From an uncultured Clostridia bacterium (GTDB lineage: Bacteria; Bacillota; Clostridia; Oscillospirales; Ruminococcaceae), in the NCBI GenBank assembly GCA_947631455.1, contig CANRLH010000005.1, positions 1-64,000 of the forward strand: a stretch of DNA of 64,000 nt. Reading direction: 5' to 3'. The position numbers were made by a program, and so were the translations under genes. The notes below the pieces were generated by a model. That model had not been told where the DNA came from. It searched no databases and saw only the letters and a program-made list of their open reading frames with translations. The stretch's first letter is position 1. Every line of letters begins with the position of its first letter. Shown here piece by piece: positions 52,010 through 61,926 of the stretch.

Positions 52010-52609
52010 TTACTCTTTAATCAGACTGATTAACTTTTCAAAAACCTTCTCAGAAACGGTAATTTTCTCTTCGCCATTTACCACCAATGTTTTCCCGTTA
52101 AAACGGTAGGTTGTTTTTTCACCGTTTAGCTGTATCCTGACTGTATAGGAGCTTTCATTTTCACTTTGAGAAAAATTTCCGTCAGGCGGCGGTGCTTGAG
52201 TTCCCTGAGCCGAAAGGACCTCTTTAAACGCCGAATCAAGCTTTTTTACATATTCGTTGTCATATTTGTATACGGTAGAGTTTTCCGATTTAATATATAC
52301 ATAGTCAGAGCTTTTTGATGACATTCCGTCAGTATCATTTTTCGGTGGTTTGTTACCATTTGGGTTCTTATAAACGTACTCTTCAGTATCAGCTTTATTA
52401 TCCGTGTAAAACGACTCATACACGTTTGGTGATCCTTCGGATTTGTCAGATCCAACAGTGCCGCTGGTCAAAACAATCTCCACAGCGCCCACACATATAA
52501 CCGCCATCGAAAGCGAGATAGCCACAGCTTTTAATCTTGCCGCACGTTTGCGCTTGTACTTATCTGCGCGGTACAGAACCTCTCTTTTAAATTCTTCGTC
52601 AGTTCTCAT
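52010..52609 (-). CDS. Membrane-anchored anti-sigma-like protein
   Basis: A 199-residue protein: a charged cytoplasmic head of about 25 residues (MRTDEEFKREVLYRADKYKR), one membrane helix (about 27-48), a disordered acidic stretch, and an external domain that ends with GEEKITVSEKVFEKLISLI. Its start shares one base with the stop of the ECF sigma gene (TGATG), the usual arrangement for a cognate anti-sigma factor, though the head is shorter than in zinc-type anti-sigmas and has no Cys/His motif. Assignment rests on gene order and topology. The serpin gene follows 45 bases later, so all three may share a transcript. Confidence 0.65.
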   Translation of the reverse strand: MRTDEEFKREVLYRADKYKRKRAARLKAVAISLSMAVICVGAVEIVLTSGTVGSDKSEGSPNVYESFYTDNKADTEEYVYKNPNGNKPPKNDTDGMSSKSSDYVYIKSENSTVYKYDNEYVKKLDSAFKEVLSAQGTQAPPPDGNFSQSENESSYTVRIQLNGEKTTYRFNGKTLVVNGEEKITVSEKVFEKLISLIKE

Positions 52610-53148
52610 CAAAGCTCACCCTCCTCAATTAAAAGCTCCTTTAGCTTTTTCTTTGCCCGATAAAGCAGATTGTCTATCTGCTTACGGCTCTTTTTCATAA
52701 CCTTCGCCGCTTCGTCATAGGAAAGCTCTTCAAAATACACAAGATGCACCGCTATGCTCATATCGTTTGACAGCTCAGAAAGTGCGTTGTTAAGTGCCTT
52801 TTTCCGCTCGCCTTCAATAACCGCTTGCTCAATCTGACTGTATTCAAGCGCACTTTCAGAATCGTCTTCCATACGTTCAAGGCGCTTTGTTCGTTTTAAA
52901 TAATCAAGCGCTCTGCTTCTGCCTATCATAAAAAGATAGGTCTTTAAGGAAACCTTGAAATTAAACCTTCTGCGATGTACGAATATGTACATAAACGAGT
53001 CTATTGCCAAGTCTTCCGCCTGATGAATGTCCCGCACATATCTGTTTATGAAAAATGTAAGGCTCTGGCGGTACATTACGAGTATCTCGTCAAACGCATC
53101 ATTATCCCCGTTTAAAAACCTTTTATATATCTCGTTTGCGTTGTCCAT
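52609..53148 (-). CDS. ECF-type RNA polymerase sigma factor
   Basis: A sigma-70-family factor of 179 residues with region 2 (about 15-85: HQAEDLAIDSFMYIFVHRRR) and region 4 (about 115-175: VHLVYFEELSYDEAAKVMKK, then RKQIDNLLYRAKKKL). No region 3 is present, which fits the extracytoplasmic-function class. AAAGGAG lies seven bases before the ATG at 53148; a GTG two codons earlier is also possible. It is first in an operon with the membrane protein that follows and perhaps the serpin, so it may respond to envelope or protease stress (inference). No self-type promoter was recognised. Confidence 0.9.
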   Translation of the reverse strand: MDNANEIYKRFLNGDNDAFDEILVMYRQSLTFFINRYVRDIHQAEDLAIDSFMYIFVHRRRFNFKVSLKTYLFMIGRSRALDYLKRTKRLERMEDDSESALEYSQIEQAVIEGERKKALNNALSELSNDMSIAVHLVYFEELSYDEAAKVMKKSRKQIDNLLYRAKKKLKELLIEEGEL

Positions 53149-53201
53149 ATTCACACTCCTTTTTCATATATTATACGAATGAAAACAGAAAATTCCTTAT
53201 C

Positions 53202-53234
53202 AAAAAACCGCACCTCCGTTTTTAGAGATGCGGT
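53202..53234 (-). terminator. Terminator of the heat-shock operon after dnaJ
   Basis: Stem ACCGCATCTCT / GGAGGTGCGGT on the minus strand followed by TTTTTTG, six bases after the dnaJ stop. Confidence 0.85.
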
Positions 53235-53239
53235 ATTGC

Positions 53240-54388
53240 TTATTTAAACATATCCTTGAGCTTTGAGAAGAACGTCTCTCTGTTCTGATAATTCTTGTCG
53301 CTTAAAGCCTTGTCAAACTCCCTTAATCTGTTTTCCTGTTCCTTAGTTAGGTTTTTGGGGATTTCCACCATGACTCTCACATAATGATCTCCGAAATCCG
53401 AGCGGTTTAACTTTTTGATTCCCTTGCCCTTAAGTCTGAAAACGGTGTGAGTCTGAGTTCCCGCAGGAACGGTATATTTTACCTTACCGTCTATTGTGGG
53501 AACGGTTATCTCCGCTCCAAGGGTTGCCTGTGCATAAGTTATCGGAACTTCAGTCCATATGTCATAGCCGTCACGTTCAAACATCTTGTCGCTCTTAACA
53601 TAAACGGTCACGTTTAAATCTCCGTTAGCTCCGCCGTTCACTCCACAGTCCCCGGCGCCGGAAACTCTTAAAGTCTGTCCGTTGTTTATTCCGGCGGGTA
53701 TGTCTATCTCTCTTGTGACCGCCTTTCTTACGCTGCCTCTTCCGGAACATTCAGGACAGGGTCTTTCAATTATTTTACCCTTTCCGCCACAGCGTGAGCA
53801 CACCTGCTCGCTTGTAATAGCTCCGAACGGCGTTCTTTGCTGAACCTGTACTCTTCCCGTTCCGTGGCATTCGGTACAGGTCTTAACAGACGAACCCTTT
53901 TCGCTTCCCGAACCTCCACATTCGGGGCACTTTTCCAAACGGTTTATTCTTATGCTGATTCTCTTGCCCTTGCAGGCCTCCATAAACTCTATGGTAACGC
54001 TTGCGGAAATATCCTGACCTCTCCTTGGGGCATTAGGGTTAGCTCTTCTTGAGGAACCTCCGAAGCCACCGAAAAAGCCTTCAAATATATCGCTTATATC
54101 TGAAAATCCTCCGAAGCCTCCAAAGCCGCCTGCTCCTGCGCCCGCACCGAAATTGGGATCAACACCAGCGTGGCCGAACTGATCGTACCTTGACTTTTTA
54201 TCCGGATCGGAAAGTACCTCATAAGCCTCGTTTACCTCTTTAAACTTCTCCTCGCAGTCCTTGTCTCCGGGGTGAAGATCAGGATGATACTGCTTGGCAA
54301 GCTTTCTGAACGCCTTTTTTATCTCGTCCTCGCTTGCGCCCTTGGTGACCCCCAAGACCTCATAATAATCTCGTTTTTGTTGTGCCAT
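53240..54388 (-). CDS. dnaJ: Chaperone protein DnaJ
   Basis: A 382-residue type I J-protein. The J domain has the HPD motif in YHPDLHPG (about residue 34), the Gly/Phe-rich linker runs from about 75 to 120, and four zinc repeats are present ([32 protein letters not shown]), followed by the substrate-binding beta domains. It delivers unfolded clients to DnaK and stimulates its ATPase. It is the last gene of hrcA-grpE-dnaK-dnaJ, 87 bases after dnaK, under CIRCE control. Confidence 0.97.
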   Translation of the reverse strand: MAQQKRDYYEVLGVTKGASEDEIKKAFRKLAKQYHPDLHPGDKDCEEKFKEVNEAYEVLSDPDKKSRYDQFGHAGVDPNFGAGAGAGGFGGFGGFSDISDIFEGFFGGFGGSSRRANPNAPRRGQDISASVTIEFMEACKGKRISIRINRLEKCPECGGSGSEKGSSVKTCTECHGTGRVQVQQRTPFGAITSEQVCSRCGGKGKIIERPCPECSGRGSVRKAVTREIDIPAGINNGQTLRVSGAGDCGVNGGANGDLNVTVYVKSDKMFERDGYDIWTEVPITYAQATLGAEITVPTIDGKVKYTVPAGTQTHTVFRLKGKGIKKLNRSDFGDHYVRVMVEIPKNLTKEQENRLREFDKALSDKNYQNRETFFSKLKDMFK

Positions 54389-54475
54389 ATGTTTTCTCCA
54401 TTACGATAAAAAATCCTGTAAACCGCCAAAATGTCATCCGTCGAAAAGGACGGACAACATTTTCTGCGAGTATGT

Positions 54476-56314
54476 TTAGTTTTCAGCGTCGGTAAAATCA
54501 GCGTCGATAACGTCGTCTCCCTTTGCGTTGTCAGAAGATGCATTTACGTCCGGGCCCGCGTCTTGCTGAGCCTGCTGTGCCGCAGCGCTGTAAACCTTCT
54601 GTGCAACGCCCTGGAACTGAGTTTCAAGCTCCTTTTGCTTTGCCTTTATAGCCTCAATGTCAGTGCCCTTGAGCGCTTCCTTCAACGCATCGACCTTAGC
54701 CTGAACAGAAGCTTTTTCGTTAGCGTCAACCTTGTCGCCGAACTCACCCAGCGCCTTTTCGATCTGGAATACCATCTGATCCGCGCTGTTTCGTGTGTCT
54801 ACCTCTTCCTTTTTCTTCTTATCCTCAGCTGCAAACGCTTCAGCTTCCTTTACGGCCTTGTCTATGTCTTCTTTTGACATATTCGTAGACGCCGTAATGC
54901 TGATGTCCTGCTCTTTTCCCGTTCCCAGATCCTTTGCCGAAACATGAACGATTCCGTTTGCATCTATGTCAAAGGTTACCTCGATCTGAGGAACTCCTCT
55001 GGGAGCCGGTGCAATTCCGTCAAGACGGAACATTCCGAGCTGCTTGTTGTCCTTTGCAAACTCTCTTTCTCCCTGAAGTATGTTGATGTCAACCGCCGAC
55101 TGGTTATCGGCTGCGGTCGAGAATATCTGCGACTTCTTTGTAGGAATGGTCGTATTTCTCTCAATGATCTTTGTGCATACTCCGCCCATTGTTTCAAGTC
55201 CCAGTGAAAGCGGAGTTACGTCTAACAGCAAGAGCCCGTCCTTTACGTCTCCTGCTAAGATTCCGCCCTGAATAGCGGCTCCCATAGCTACGCACTCATC
55301 CGGATTGATTCCCTTAAAAGGATCCTTTCCGATAAGCTTCTTGACCGCGTCCTGAACAGCAGGGATTCTCGATGAACCGCCGACCATCAATACCTTGCTC
55401 AAGTCAGATGTAGAAAGTCCTGAGTCGGAAAGCGCCTGCTTTACCGGTCCCATTGTAGCCTCTACAAGATCTGCCGTAAGCTCGTTGAACTTAGCCTGAG
55501 AAAGCGTGAGATCCATATGCTTAGGTCCCGTTGCGTCTGCCGTGATAAACGGAAGGCTTATGCTTGTTGTTGCGGTCGAAGAAAGCTCGATCTTTGCCTT
55601 TTCAGCAGCTTCCTTAAGTCTCTGCATAGCCATCTTGTCAGACGAAAGATCTATTCCCTCAGATGACTTAAACTGATCTACCATCCAGTCGATTATTCTC
55701 TGGTCAAAGTCGTCTCCGCCCAAGCGGTTGTTTCCGGCTGTTGCCAAAACCTCGGTCACTCCGTCGCCCATCTCGATTATGGATACATCAAATGTTCCTC
55801 CGCCGAGGTCGTAAACCATAACCTTCTGATCCTCTTCCTTGTCGATGCCGTATGAAAGCGCCGCTGCAGTAGGTTCGTTGATGATTCTCTTTACGGTAAG
55901 TCCGGCTATCTGTCCGGCGTCCTTAGTTGCCTGACGCTGTGCGTCGGTAAAATATGCAGGTACTGTGATAACTGCCTCTGTTACCTTTTCGCCCAAATAG
56001 CTTTCTGCGTCGGATTTGAGCTTCTGAAGTACCATTGCGGAAATCTCCTGCGGGGTGTAATCCTTTCCGCCCATTCTAGCCTTATAATCGCTTCCCATAT
56101 GTCTCTTAATTGAGATGACAGTGTTATCAAAATTTGTTACCGCCTGTCTCTTTGCGACCTGACCTATAAGCCTGTCGCCTGTTTTTGAAACTCCTACTAC
56201 AGACGGAGTGGTCCTTGCTCCCTCGCTGTTGGGGATAACTACCGCTTCGCCGCCCTCCATAACGGCAACGCAGGAGTTTGTTGTTCCCAAGTCAATTCCG
56301 ATGATCTTTGCCAT
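54476..56314 (-). CDS. dnaK: Chaperone protein DnaK (Hsp70)
   Basis: A 612-residue Hsp70. Nucleotide-domain signatures are [27 protein letters not shown] and [13 protein letters not shown]; the linker is [16 protein letters not shown]; a helical lid and an Ala/Gln/Asp-rich tail ending [12 protein letters not shown] complete it. The short insertion-free N-domain loop is typical of Gram-positive DnaK. AAAGGA precedes the ATG. Third gene of the hrcA operon, 54 bases after grpE. Confidence 0.98.
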   Translation of the reverse strand: MAKIIGIDLGTTNSCVAVMEGGEAVVIPNSEGARTTPSVVGVSKTGDRLIGQVAKRQAVTNFDNTVISIKRHMGSDYKARMGGKDYTPQEISAMVLQKLKSDAESYLGEKVTEAVITVPAYFTDAQRQATKDAGQIAGLTVKRIINEPTAAALSYGIDKEEDQKVMVYDLGGGTFDVSIIEMGDGVTEVLATAGNNRLGGDDFDQRIIDWMVDQFKSSEGIDLSSDKMAMQRLKEAAEKAKIELSSTATTSISLPFITADATGPKHMDLTLSQAKFNELTADLVEATMGPVKQALSDSGLSTSDLSKVLMVGGSSRIPAVQDAVKKLIGKDPFKGINPDECVAMGAAIQGGILAGDVKDGLLLLDVTPLSLGLETMGGVCTKIIERNTTIPTKKSQIFSTAADNQSAVDINILQGEREFAKDNKQLGMFRLDGIAPAPRGVPQIEVTFDIDANGIVHVSAKDLGTGKEQDISITASTNMSKEDIDKAVKEAEAFAAEDKKKKEEVDTRNSADQMVFQIEKALGEFGDKVDANEKASVQAKVDALKEALKGTDIEAIKAKQKELETQFQGVAQKVYSAAAQQAQQDAGPDVNASSDNAKGDDVIDADFTDAEN

Positions 56315-56368
56315 AATAAATCAATCCTTTCCACATTAAATAATCAAATAGCTGATTCTCTGCATACA

Positions 56369-56980
56369 TTAAGGATTTGCAACTACTACCATCGCATACC
56401 TTAAAACCTTGTCGCCTATTCGGTATCCCTTCTGGAAAACCTGTGCGACTTCATTATCTCCGAGATTCTCATCCTCGATCTGATTCACCGCGTTGGCCAC
56501 GTTCGGATCAAATTTTTCACCGATGGGATCAATCTCTTCAATTCCGAGGCTCTTCAAAACATCCTTGAGCTGCTTCATTATCATCTCGATTCCGGTCTTG
56601 TAGGTCTCGTCCTGAGTAGGAGCCGAAAGCGCCCTTTCAAAGTTGTCAACCACCGGCAAAAGCTGCGTAATGGCGTCCGCCTTTGAGGTAGATATGAGAT
56701 CAAGCCGTTCTTTGGCGGTACGCTTTCTGAAGTTGTCATACTCGGCGACCACCCTAAGGTATTTGTCCTTTTGCTCATCAAGCTCGGCTCTCAGCTTTTC
56801 TTCCTCGCTGAGCTTATCTTCCTCTGACTCTTTGTCCTCAGGCTCTTTTTCCTCCGGGGCCTTTTCTGCTTCATCCTTTGTTTCTTCCTTTTTTTCCTTC
56901 AAAGATTCCTTTACTTCCTCCTCGGGCTCTTTTTTGTTCTCCTCCACCTGATCACTCCCTTTCATTATGTCATCAGTCAA
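56369..56980 (-). CDS. grpE: Nucleotide exchange factor GrpE
   Basis: A protein of up to 203 residues with a long acidic Glu/Lys-rich N-terminal stretch, a coiled coil (about 65-105, LRAELDEQKDKYLRVVAEYDN) and the C-terminal beta domain with FDPNVANAVNQIED and VAQVFQKGYRIGDKVLR. It releases ADP from DnaK. The start is unclear: the first codon is a TTG five bases after the hrcA stop, while a GTG at 56947 has AAAGGGAG seven bases upstream and may be the true start. Confidence 0.95.
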   Translation of the reverse strand: MTDDIMKGSDQVEENKKEPEEEVKESLKEKKEETKDEAEKAPEEKEPEDKESEEDKLSEEEKLRAELDEQKDKYLRVVAEYDNFRKRTAKERLDLISTSKADAITQLLPVVDNFERALSAPTQDETYKTGIEMIMKQLKDVLKSLGIEEIDPIGEKFDPNVANAVNQIEDENLGDNEVAQVFQKGYRIGDKVLRYAMVVVANP

Positions 56981-56985
56981 GCTCT

Positions 56986-57990
56986 TCAGTCTTCTTCCTC
57001 TTCAAGCAAGTCTGTAATTTTATTTGTAAAGTACTCAAGATACGGGATGAACTTTGCATAGTCAAGCCGCATCGGACCGATCAGTCCCAGCGTTCCGACA
57101 GGCTTTCCTTTCCTTCGGTACTGCGACGATATAAATGACGAGTTGTTGATTACAAATCCCTCATCCTCACTTGAGAACATAACGTGCAGTCCTGAAAATG
57201 TATCATCAACGAGCTTTGTTATCTCCGACTTGTCATTTATAAAACGGATTATCTCTTTCTGGTCGAAATCACGGCAGCTTAACAGATTTGTCGCTCCGCT
57301 CAACGATACCCGCTTTTGCGTAAACTCCTGAGACATCTTGCAAATTTCAGCAAACAGCGGTGAAAGCGTCATCATATAAGTTCCGAGAGCAGTCTGAAGC
57401 CGCTCTAACAACTCCTCTGACAGTTCCTCAACCGCTAATCCCTCTACGTTTTCTCTGATAAAATTTGAGAAAAAGTCTAGCTGCTCGTTTGTAAGATCAA
57501 ACTGCAATCTGCACACCTTGTTTTTTATCGCGCCGCTTGAGGTTATCAGCAGCAGCACATACATACGCTTGCCGGTAGGTATTACCTCCACCTTTGAAAT
57601 TACCGAAAACTTCGGAGTTTCACTGGCAACCACCGTCGCACATTTTGTAAGCTCTGCAAGAGCCGTCGACGCCGACTGCACGATTACCTCCTCAGAAAGC
57701 TCACCGGTCGGAAACATTGAATCGATCAGACTCTTTTCCTCGTCAGACAGCGGGCTAGTCTTCATAAGCGTGTCAACATAAAGCCTATAACCTTTATAAG
57801 TCGGTATTCTTCCCGCCGAAGTGTGAGGCTGTTCCAGATACCCCTGTTTTTCAAGCTCCGCCATTTCATTTCTTATCGTTGCCGAAGAAGCGTTGATGTG
57901 CTTTACTATCGCCTTTGAGCCGACCGGCTCTCCCGTGACGATGTATTCGTCAACTACCGCCGATAGGATCTTTAGCTTTCTCGCGTCCAC
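56986..57990 (-). CDS. hrcA: Heat-inducible repressor HrcA
   Basis: A 334-residue repressor that binds CIRCE and is kept active by GroEL. The N-terminal winged helix (LKILSAVVDEYIVTGEPVGS, ASSATIRNEMAELEKQGYL, HTSAGRIPTYKGYR) is textbook; the central and C-terminal GAF-like and dimerisation parts follow, ending GTLGLIGPMRLDYAKFIPYL. The start is a GTG at 57990 with GGGAGG seven bases upstream. First gene of the operon, directly behind the CIRCE element, so it represses itself along with grpE, dnaK and dnaJ. Confidence 0.97.
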   Translation of the reverse strand: MDARKLKILSAVVDEYIVTGEPVGSKAIVKHINASSATIRNEMAELEKQGYLEQPHTSAGRIPTYKGYRLYVDTLMKTSPLSDEEKSLIDSMFPTGELSEEVIVQSASTALAELTKCATVVASETPKFSVISKVEVIPTGKRMYVLLLITSSGAIKNKVCRLQFDLTNEQLDFFSNFIRENVEGLAVEELSEELLERLQTALGTYMMTLSPLFAEICKMSQEFTQKRVSLSGATNLLSCRDFDQKEIIRFINDKSEITKLVDDTFSGLHVMFSSEDEGFVINNSSFISSQYRRKGKPVGTLGLIGPMRLDYAKFIPYLEYFTNKITDLLEEEED

Positions 57991-58026
57991 ATCATTACCT
58001 CCCTTAGCACTTTAACACTTCCCGTG

Positions 58027-58053
58027 TTAGCACTCATATGCCTTGAGTGCTAA
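58027..58053 (-). promoter_or_regulatory. CIRCE operator of the hrcA operon
   Basis: Perfect TTAGCACTC-N9-GAGTGCTAA, starting six bases downstream of the -10 and 37 bases before the hrcA GTG. Bound by HrcA to repress the operon. Confidence 0.97.
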
Positions 58054-58058
58054 TTATT

Positions 58059-58086
58059 ATTATACCCACTTTTTTGCATTTGTCAA
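58059..58086 (-). promoter_or_regulatory. SigA promoter of the hrcA operon
   Basis: On the minus strand a perfect TTGACA, 16-base spacer and perfect TATAAT, just upstream of CIRCE. Confidence 0.85.
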
Positions 58087-58160
58087 TACTTTTTTAAAAA
58101 AATTTTTTAAATTAAAAACATTGTTTTCATCACATAATTTAATTATGCCCTATAAATAAA

Positions 58161-58190
58161 AAAACAACCGACGAAATATATCTTCGCCGG
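58161..58190 (-). terminator. Terminator downstream of rnr
   Basis: Minus-strand stem CCGGCGAA / TTCGTCGG (one wobble) followed by TTGTTTTTTTA. It lies about 150 bases after the rnr stop. The 153 bases between show no convincing gene. Confidence 0.7.
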
Positions 58191-58343
58191 CATTATTGAT
58201 ACATGGTCAATCTGTCCGTTCGCTCCAAAAGATAATCTGTGCTTACTCCTTAAAGGGATTGTCCGCAAGACTGACTTAGGATTGCCAAAATAAGGGTATT
58301 TGATGTTCTCCATTACTTTGTCAAGATAAAATATCTGTTATGA

Positions 58344-60494
58344 TTAACATTCAGCATCAACCTTTGAAACAAACTCAAAATCGACCTTTCCGCTGCTTAC
58401 GTTTGCATTTAATATCCTTACAGTTACGCGCTCTCCTACCGAATATTTTTCTCCCGTCAGATTATTTTTCAACGTCATAAGGTCGTTTACATAATACTGG
58501 CCGTTCGGGAGCGTTTCAATTCTCACAAGGCCCTCGCAGGTGTCATCGAGCATTACGAAAAAGCCGAAATCCATTACAGAGCAGATGATTCCCGAAGCCT
58601 CTTCTCCGATTTTCTCTAAAAGATATTCCGCCTTATAGCAGTCGTCACAGCTGCGCTCAAGGCTCATGGCGTTTACCTCCGCATCGCTTGAGCGCTCAGA
58701 CGCGGCATGTGCAAATCTTGAATATCTTCGCTTCAGCTCGCCCTTATCGGTTCCGGACAGAAAATCGCTCATTATCCTGTGGATCGCCAAATCAGGATAA
58801 CGTCTTATCGGGGATGTAAAGTGCGCATAGTCCTTAAGAACAAGCCCGAAATGCCCAAGTGGCTCGTCGCTGTATTTGGCCTTTGCCATACTTCTGAGCA
58901 CAAGAGAGTTTATAATCACCGATGAGTCCTTTCCTTTCGCATACTCCAGAACAACACTCAGCGTCTTTGGAGACACGCCGTTTTTAAAGCTGTGAGGAAC
59001 ACCCAGAACCGATAAAACCTCACTCAGGCTCTGTATTTTCTCAGGATTTGGTTCTTCGTGAACACGGTAAACAAACGGAAGGCCGTTTTCCCTGCCGAAT
59101 CTCGCAGCCGCCTCGTTTGCCATAAGCATAAAGTCTTCTATTATCTCCTCGCTTTCTCCGCGTTCACGCCTGACCGCTCCTACGCATATGCCGTTTTCGT
59201 CAAGCAGCACAGCGCCCTCAACGCTTTCTATCTGAGGGCAACCCCTAGATACTCTGTTTGTCTTCAAAATACACGCAAGCTCTCTCATAGCCGAAAAAGT
59301 ACCCATTACCTCTGAGTATTTTTCCAAAAGCTCTTTAGTTTCATTGCCCGAAAAAATATCGTTTATCTCAGAGTAAACACCTTTGACTTTTGACCTTATC
59401 ACAGTTTTTTTAAATTCAAAATCTATCAGATTTCCCGCTTTGTCTATCTGCATCAGGCAGGAAAAAGCAAGCCTGTCCTCTCCGCCGTTTAATGAGCATA
59501 TACCGTTTGAAAGCTCAGGCGGCAGCATCGGCACTACCCTGTCAGCAAAATATATGCTTGTGCCCCTTTCAAAGGCTTCATTATCAAGCGGACTGTTCGG
59601 CCTGACATAATGCGAAACATCCGCAATGTGTACACCCAGATTAAAGCCATCAGGAGTTTTTTCTACACTTATAGCGTCGTCTATATCCTTTGTATATGCG
59701 CTGTCAATAGTGAAGATCGGCATATGCCTTAAGTCTGTCCTGTTTTTTAGCTCACGCTTGATTTCCTCATAGTCCTCGGCTTGCTTTGCATTTTTTATCA
59801 CTTCTTCCGGAAATTCTGTGCTCACTCCGTTTGCCGCAAGCATGCTCTCAACGCACGACGAAGCTCTTTGAGCATTTCCGAAGCTTGCCAAAACCTCACA
59901 CCTGTGTTCTGAATGGCGCTTGCCGCGCTTTACTATTCTGGCGGTCACCTTGTCATTTGTGTGAAGTGATATCCGTCCCGGATTTGAAAATATCATTTCG
60001 TACTGCGGCAAAATATCCGGAATCAGAAGGTTAAAATTTTCTCCGACTATAACTCCGGTGAATACACTGAAATTTTCCTCCTCTATCTCAACTACCTCTC
60101 CCTCAGGCGAATCACCGCTTCCTTCATAAATGCGAAGCCTGACAATATCCCCCGGCAACGAACCCAAAAGATTTTTACCGCCTATGAAGATTTTCTCATC
60201 AGTATCTATGGTCCTTGCAAAACCGAAGGTCTTATTAAGCTTGACTATTTTTGCAAGCCTTAAAGTTTTTTTGTCAGCAAGCCTTATTCCGTTGTCATTT
60301 TCGACAATAACTCCCTTCTTTTTTAAGCTCTCAAGGCTTTTGGAAAATTCGATAAAGTTAAATCTTTTCCCCTTCATATTCTTTAGAAGAGTTTTATATT
60401 TTACAACATTCTTATTACTCTCCTTTAAATATTTCACTATCTTTTTAGAGTAATCCGGTACTTTTTTGTATTTACTTTTAGGATTTTTCTTCAT
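58344..60494 (-). CDS. rnr: Ribonuclease R
   Basis: A 716-residue 3'-to-5' exoribonuclease that degrades structured RNA and serves trans-translation and quality control. An N-terminal winged helix and basic start are followed by two cold-shock domains (about 60-200), the RNB catalytic domain with metal-binding aspartates in FTIDSAYTKDIDDAISV, the channel motif FTSPIRRYPDLAIHR, and a C-terminal S1 domain (IICSVMDFGFFVML). The ATG at 60494 has GGGAGAG five bases upstream; an in-frame start 28 codons earlier lies inside the terminator region and is rejected. secG lies upstream with a terminator between. Confidence 0.96.
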   Translation of the reverse strand: MKKNPKSKYKKVPDYSKKIVKYLKESNKNVVKYKTLLKNMKGKRFNFIEFSKSLESLKKKGVIVENDNGIRLADKKTLRLAKIVKLNKTFGFARTIDTDEKIFIGGKNLLGSLPGDIVRLRIYEGSGDSPEGEVVEIEEENFSVFTGVIVGENFNLLIPDILPQYEMIFSNPGRISLHTNDKVTARIVKRGKRHSEHRCEVLASFGNAQRASSCVESMLAANGVSTEFPEEVIKNAKQAEDYEEIKRELKNRTDLRHMPIFTIDSAYTKDIDDAISVEKTPDGFNLGVHIADVSHYVRPNSPLDNEAFERGTSIYFADRVVPMLPPELSNGICSLNGGEDRLAFSCLMQIDKAGNLIDFEFKKTVIRSKVKGVYSEINDIFSGNETKELLEKYSEVMGTFSAMRELACILKTNRVSRGCPQIESVEGAVLLDENGICVGAVRRERGESEEIIEDFMLMANEAAARFGRENGLPFVYRVHEEPNPEKIQSLSEVLSVLGVPHSFKNGVSPKTLSVVLEYAKGKDSSVIINSLVLRSMAKAKYSDEPLGHFGLVLKDYAHFTSPIRRYPDLAIHRIMSDFLSGTDKGELKRRYSRFAHAASERSSDAEVNAMSLERSCDDCYKAEYLLEKIGEEASGIICSVMDFGFFVMLDDTCEGLVRIETLPNGQYYVNDLMTLKNNLTGEKYSVGERVTVRILNANVSSGKVDFEFVSKVDAEC

Positions 60495-60555
60495 TTTATC
60501 TCTCCCAAAAATCTGAAATGTGTTTGTTTTGATTATTGTCCCCAAAAAAATCCAT

Positions 60556-60590
60556 AAAAAAGCCCTGTGCTTTAACACAGGGCTTTTTGT
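60556..60590 (-). terminator. Terminator between secG and rnr
   Basis: Stem AAAAAGCCCTGTG / CACAGGGCTTTTT, directly after the secG stop, with T run on the minus strand. Strong, so rnr may need its own promoter or read-through. Confidence 0.9.
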
Positions 60591-60842
60591 TTACAGTCTA
60601 TAGTCGATAAAGTTTACGGCCAATGTTACGATAAACAGAATAACTGCGGCAACCCTTGTTATTCTTGAAAGCTTCGCATCACGGGTCCTGTTTTTGTTTG
60701 AAGCGAAAAACGAATCATTTGAACCGCCGCCTATCGCCGAATTAAGCCCCTGCTCCTTACTCTCCTGAATCAGCACTATAAGGGTTATTGCCACACAACT
60801 TAAAAGTAAAAGTATTCCGCTGATGATTTCAAGCGTTGTCAT
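60591..60842 (-). CDS. secG: Preprotein translocase subunit SecG
   Basis: An 83-residue protein with two membrane helices (about 5-25 and 60-80). SecG marks are VLIQESKEQGLNSAIGGG and the following NDSFFASNK. It assists SecYE-SecA in protein export. The ATG at 60842 is preceded by GGAGG; the open frame upstream has no ribosome site. It is next to rnr, a very common pair in Firmicutes. Confidence 0.95.
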   Translation of the reverse strand: MTTLEIISGILLLLSCVAITLIVLIQESKEQGLNSAIGGGSNDSFFASNKNRTRDAKLSRITRVAAVILFIVTLAVNFIDYRL

Positions 60843-60944
60843 ATTTAAAACCTCCGATAAATTTACTTGTATAAAACTCCCACTTGCAATATCAAAGTAC
60901 AGTATAACACATACAATTATAAATTGCAAGTACTTTTTTCAAAT

Positions 60945-61874
60945 TTATTCAAAATCTTCTCCGAAAAGCTCTGCTAAAAATATGCTGCGCTGCGCTTCGT
61001 CCATATTAAGCACCTGCTCTCTGGTATATCCCATTTTACTCAAATCCTCATCAGTCACTCCAAGAGAATCAAACAGTGCTAAAATATATTCATCTGACGA
61101 TGCAGTGTTGTTTTTATTCATCTCAAGCTCTGTTTCCGTTATCTTTTTGTAATCCTTCGGGATCTCAAATTCATCCTCTTCAGCAGTATTCACAAACTCA
61201 AGAACACTTAAATCCGATTCAAGTATAGTTTCAAGAATATTTGAATCATGTCTTATTATCTTGAGAGTATCTCCGTCGAAAAAGTAGGAAACGGTCTGCT
61301 CCTCTCCTACGTTGTTTTTAAGCTCGTACCGTTCTCTGACATAGCTCTCTCCGTTATACTCGACCTCGTAAGTGTCAAGATATTTAAGAGTAGTCAAACT
61401 CGGCAGATATGTGTTGATACCACTCTTTACACTTTCTATCGTTTTGGATTCACACTCAGCATAGGTTTTGTCAACGTCGTTTAACACATATGCCTTGCCG
61501 TCTGTAATTAGATACTCCTGCCGTGCCGCTACGGTGAAAACATCATAATGATATTTTTCCCCTCCAAGCGCGGAGATAGTGATAGGATTATCAGAAACAA
61601 GCCCCATAGAGTGGTTTTTTACCGTTCCGGAAAGGGTAAATGTTCCTCCGTTTACGATGTCCATATATCTGCTTATTCGGCTTTTCTCATTATCAAGCGC
61701 CTTTACCTCGGTCACTCCGGACTGCACTATTCCGCTTTCGATAACACCGGGTTCGGTAACTGCCTGTGTGGTCTTCTCCTCTTTTGAAATCGTAGCCTTT
61801 TTATCATCACATCCGCAAAGTGCAAAAGAGATGACCATAATGCAAGCCAAAATGCTAAAAATCCTTCTTTTCAA
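60945..61874 (-). CDS. Lipoprotein, LppX/LolA-like size, function unknown
   Basis: A protein of 309 residues from a TTG at 61874, which has GGAGG seven bases upstream and gives a clean lipoprotein signal (lipobox ALCGC, Cys21). The longer open frame overlaps the next gene and lacks a site. The mature part is about 285 residues, with beta-rich segments such as TFTLSGTVKNHSMG, TYEVEYNGESYVRERYEL and YFFDGDTLKIIRHD. These look like exported lipid- or protein-binding folds, but I cannot assign a family. The C-terminal VTDEDLSKMGYTREQVLNM is helical. Anchored on the outer face of the membrane. Confidence 0.75.
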   Translation of the reverse strand: MKRRIFSILACIMVISFALCGCDDKKATISKEEKTTQAVTEPGVIESGIVQSGVTEVKALDNEKSRISRYMDIVNGGTFTLSGTVKNHSMGLVSDNPITISALGGEKYHYDVFTVAARQEYLITDGKAYVLNDVDKTYAECESKTIESVKSGINTYLPSLTTLKYLDTYEVEYNGESYVRERYELKNNVGEEQTVSYFFDGDTLKIIRHDSNILETILESDLSVLEFVNTAEEDEFEIPKDYKKITETELEMNKNNTASSDEYILALFDSLGVTDEDLSKMGYTREQVLNMDEAQRSIFLAELFGEDFE

Positions 61875-61926
61875 AGCAAACCCTCCATAAATGTATGTAT
61901 TAGTTATGCTGATTTTAATAATAAAA

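Noticed and set aside
58191-58343. Short minus-strand frame of about 55 codons after rnr
   Set aside because: It runs through the rnr terminator stem and T run, has no ribosome site, and the peptide looks random.
60843-60929. N-terminal extension of secG
   Set aside because: The extra 29 codons have no ribosome site, whereas the ATG at 60842 has GGAGG and gives the normal SecG length.
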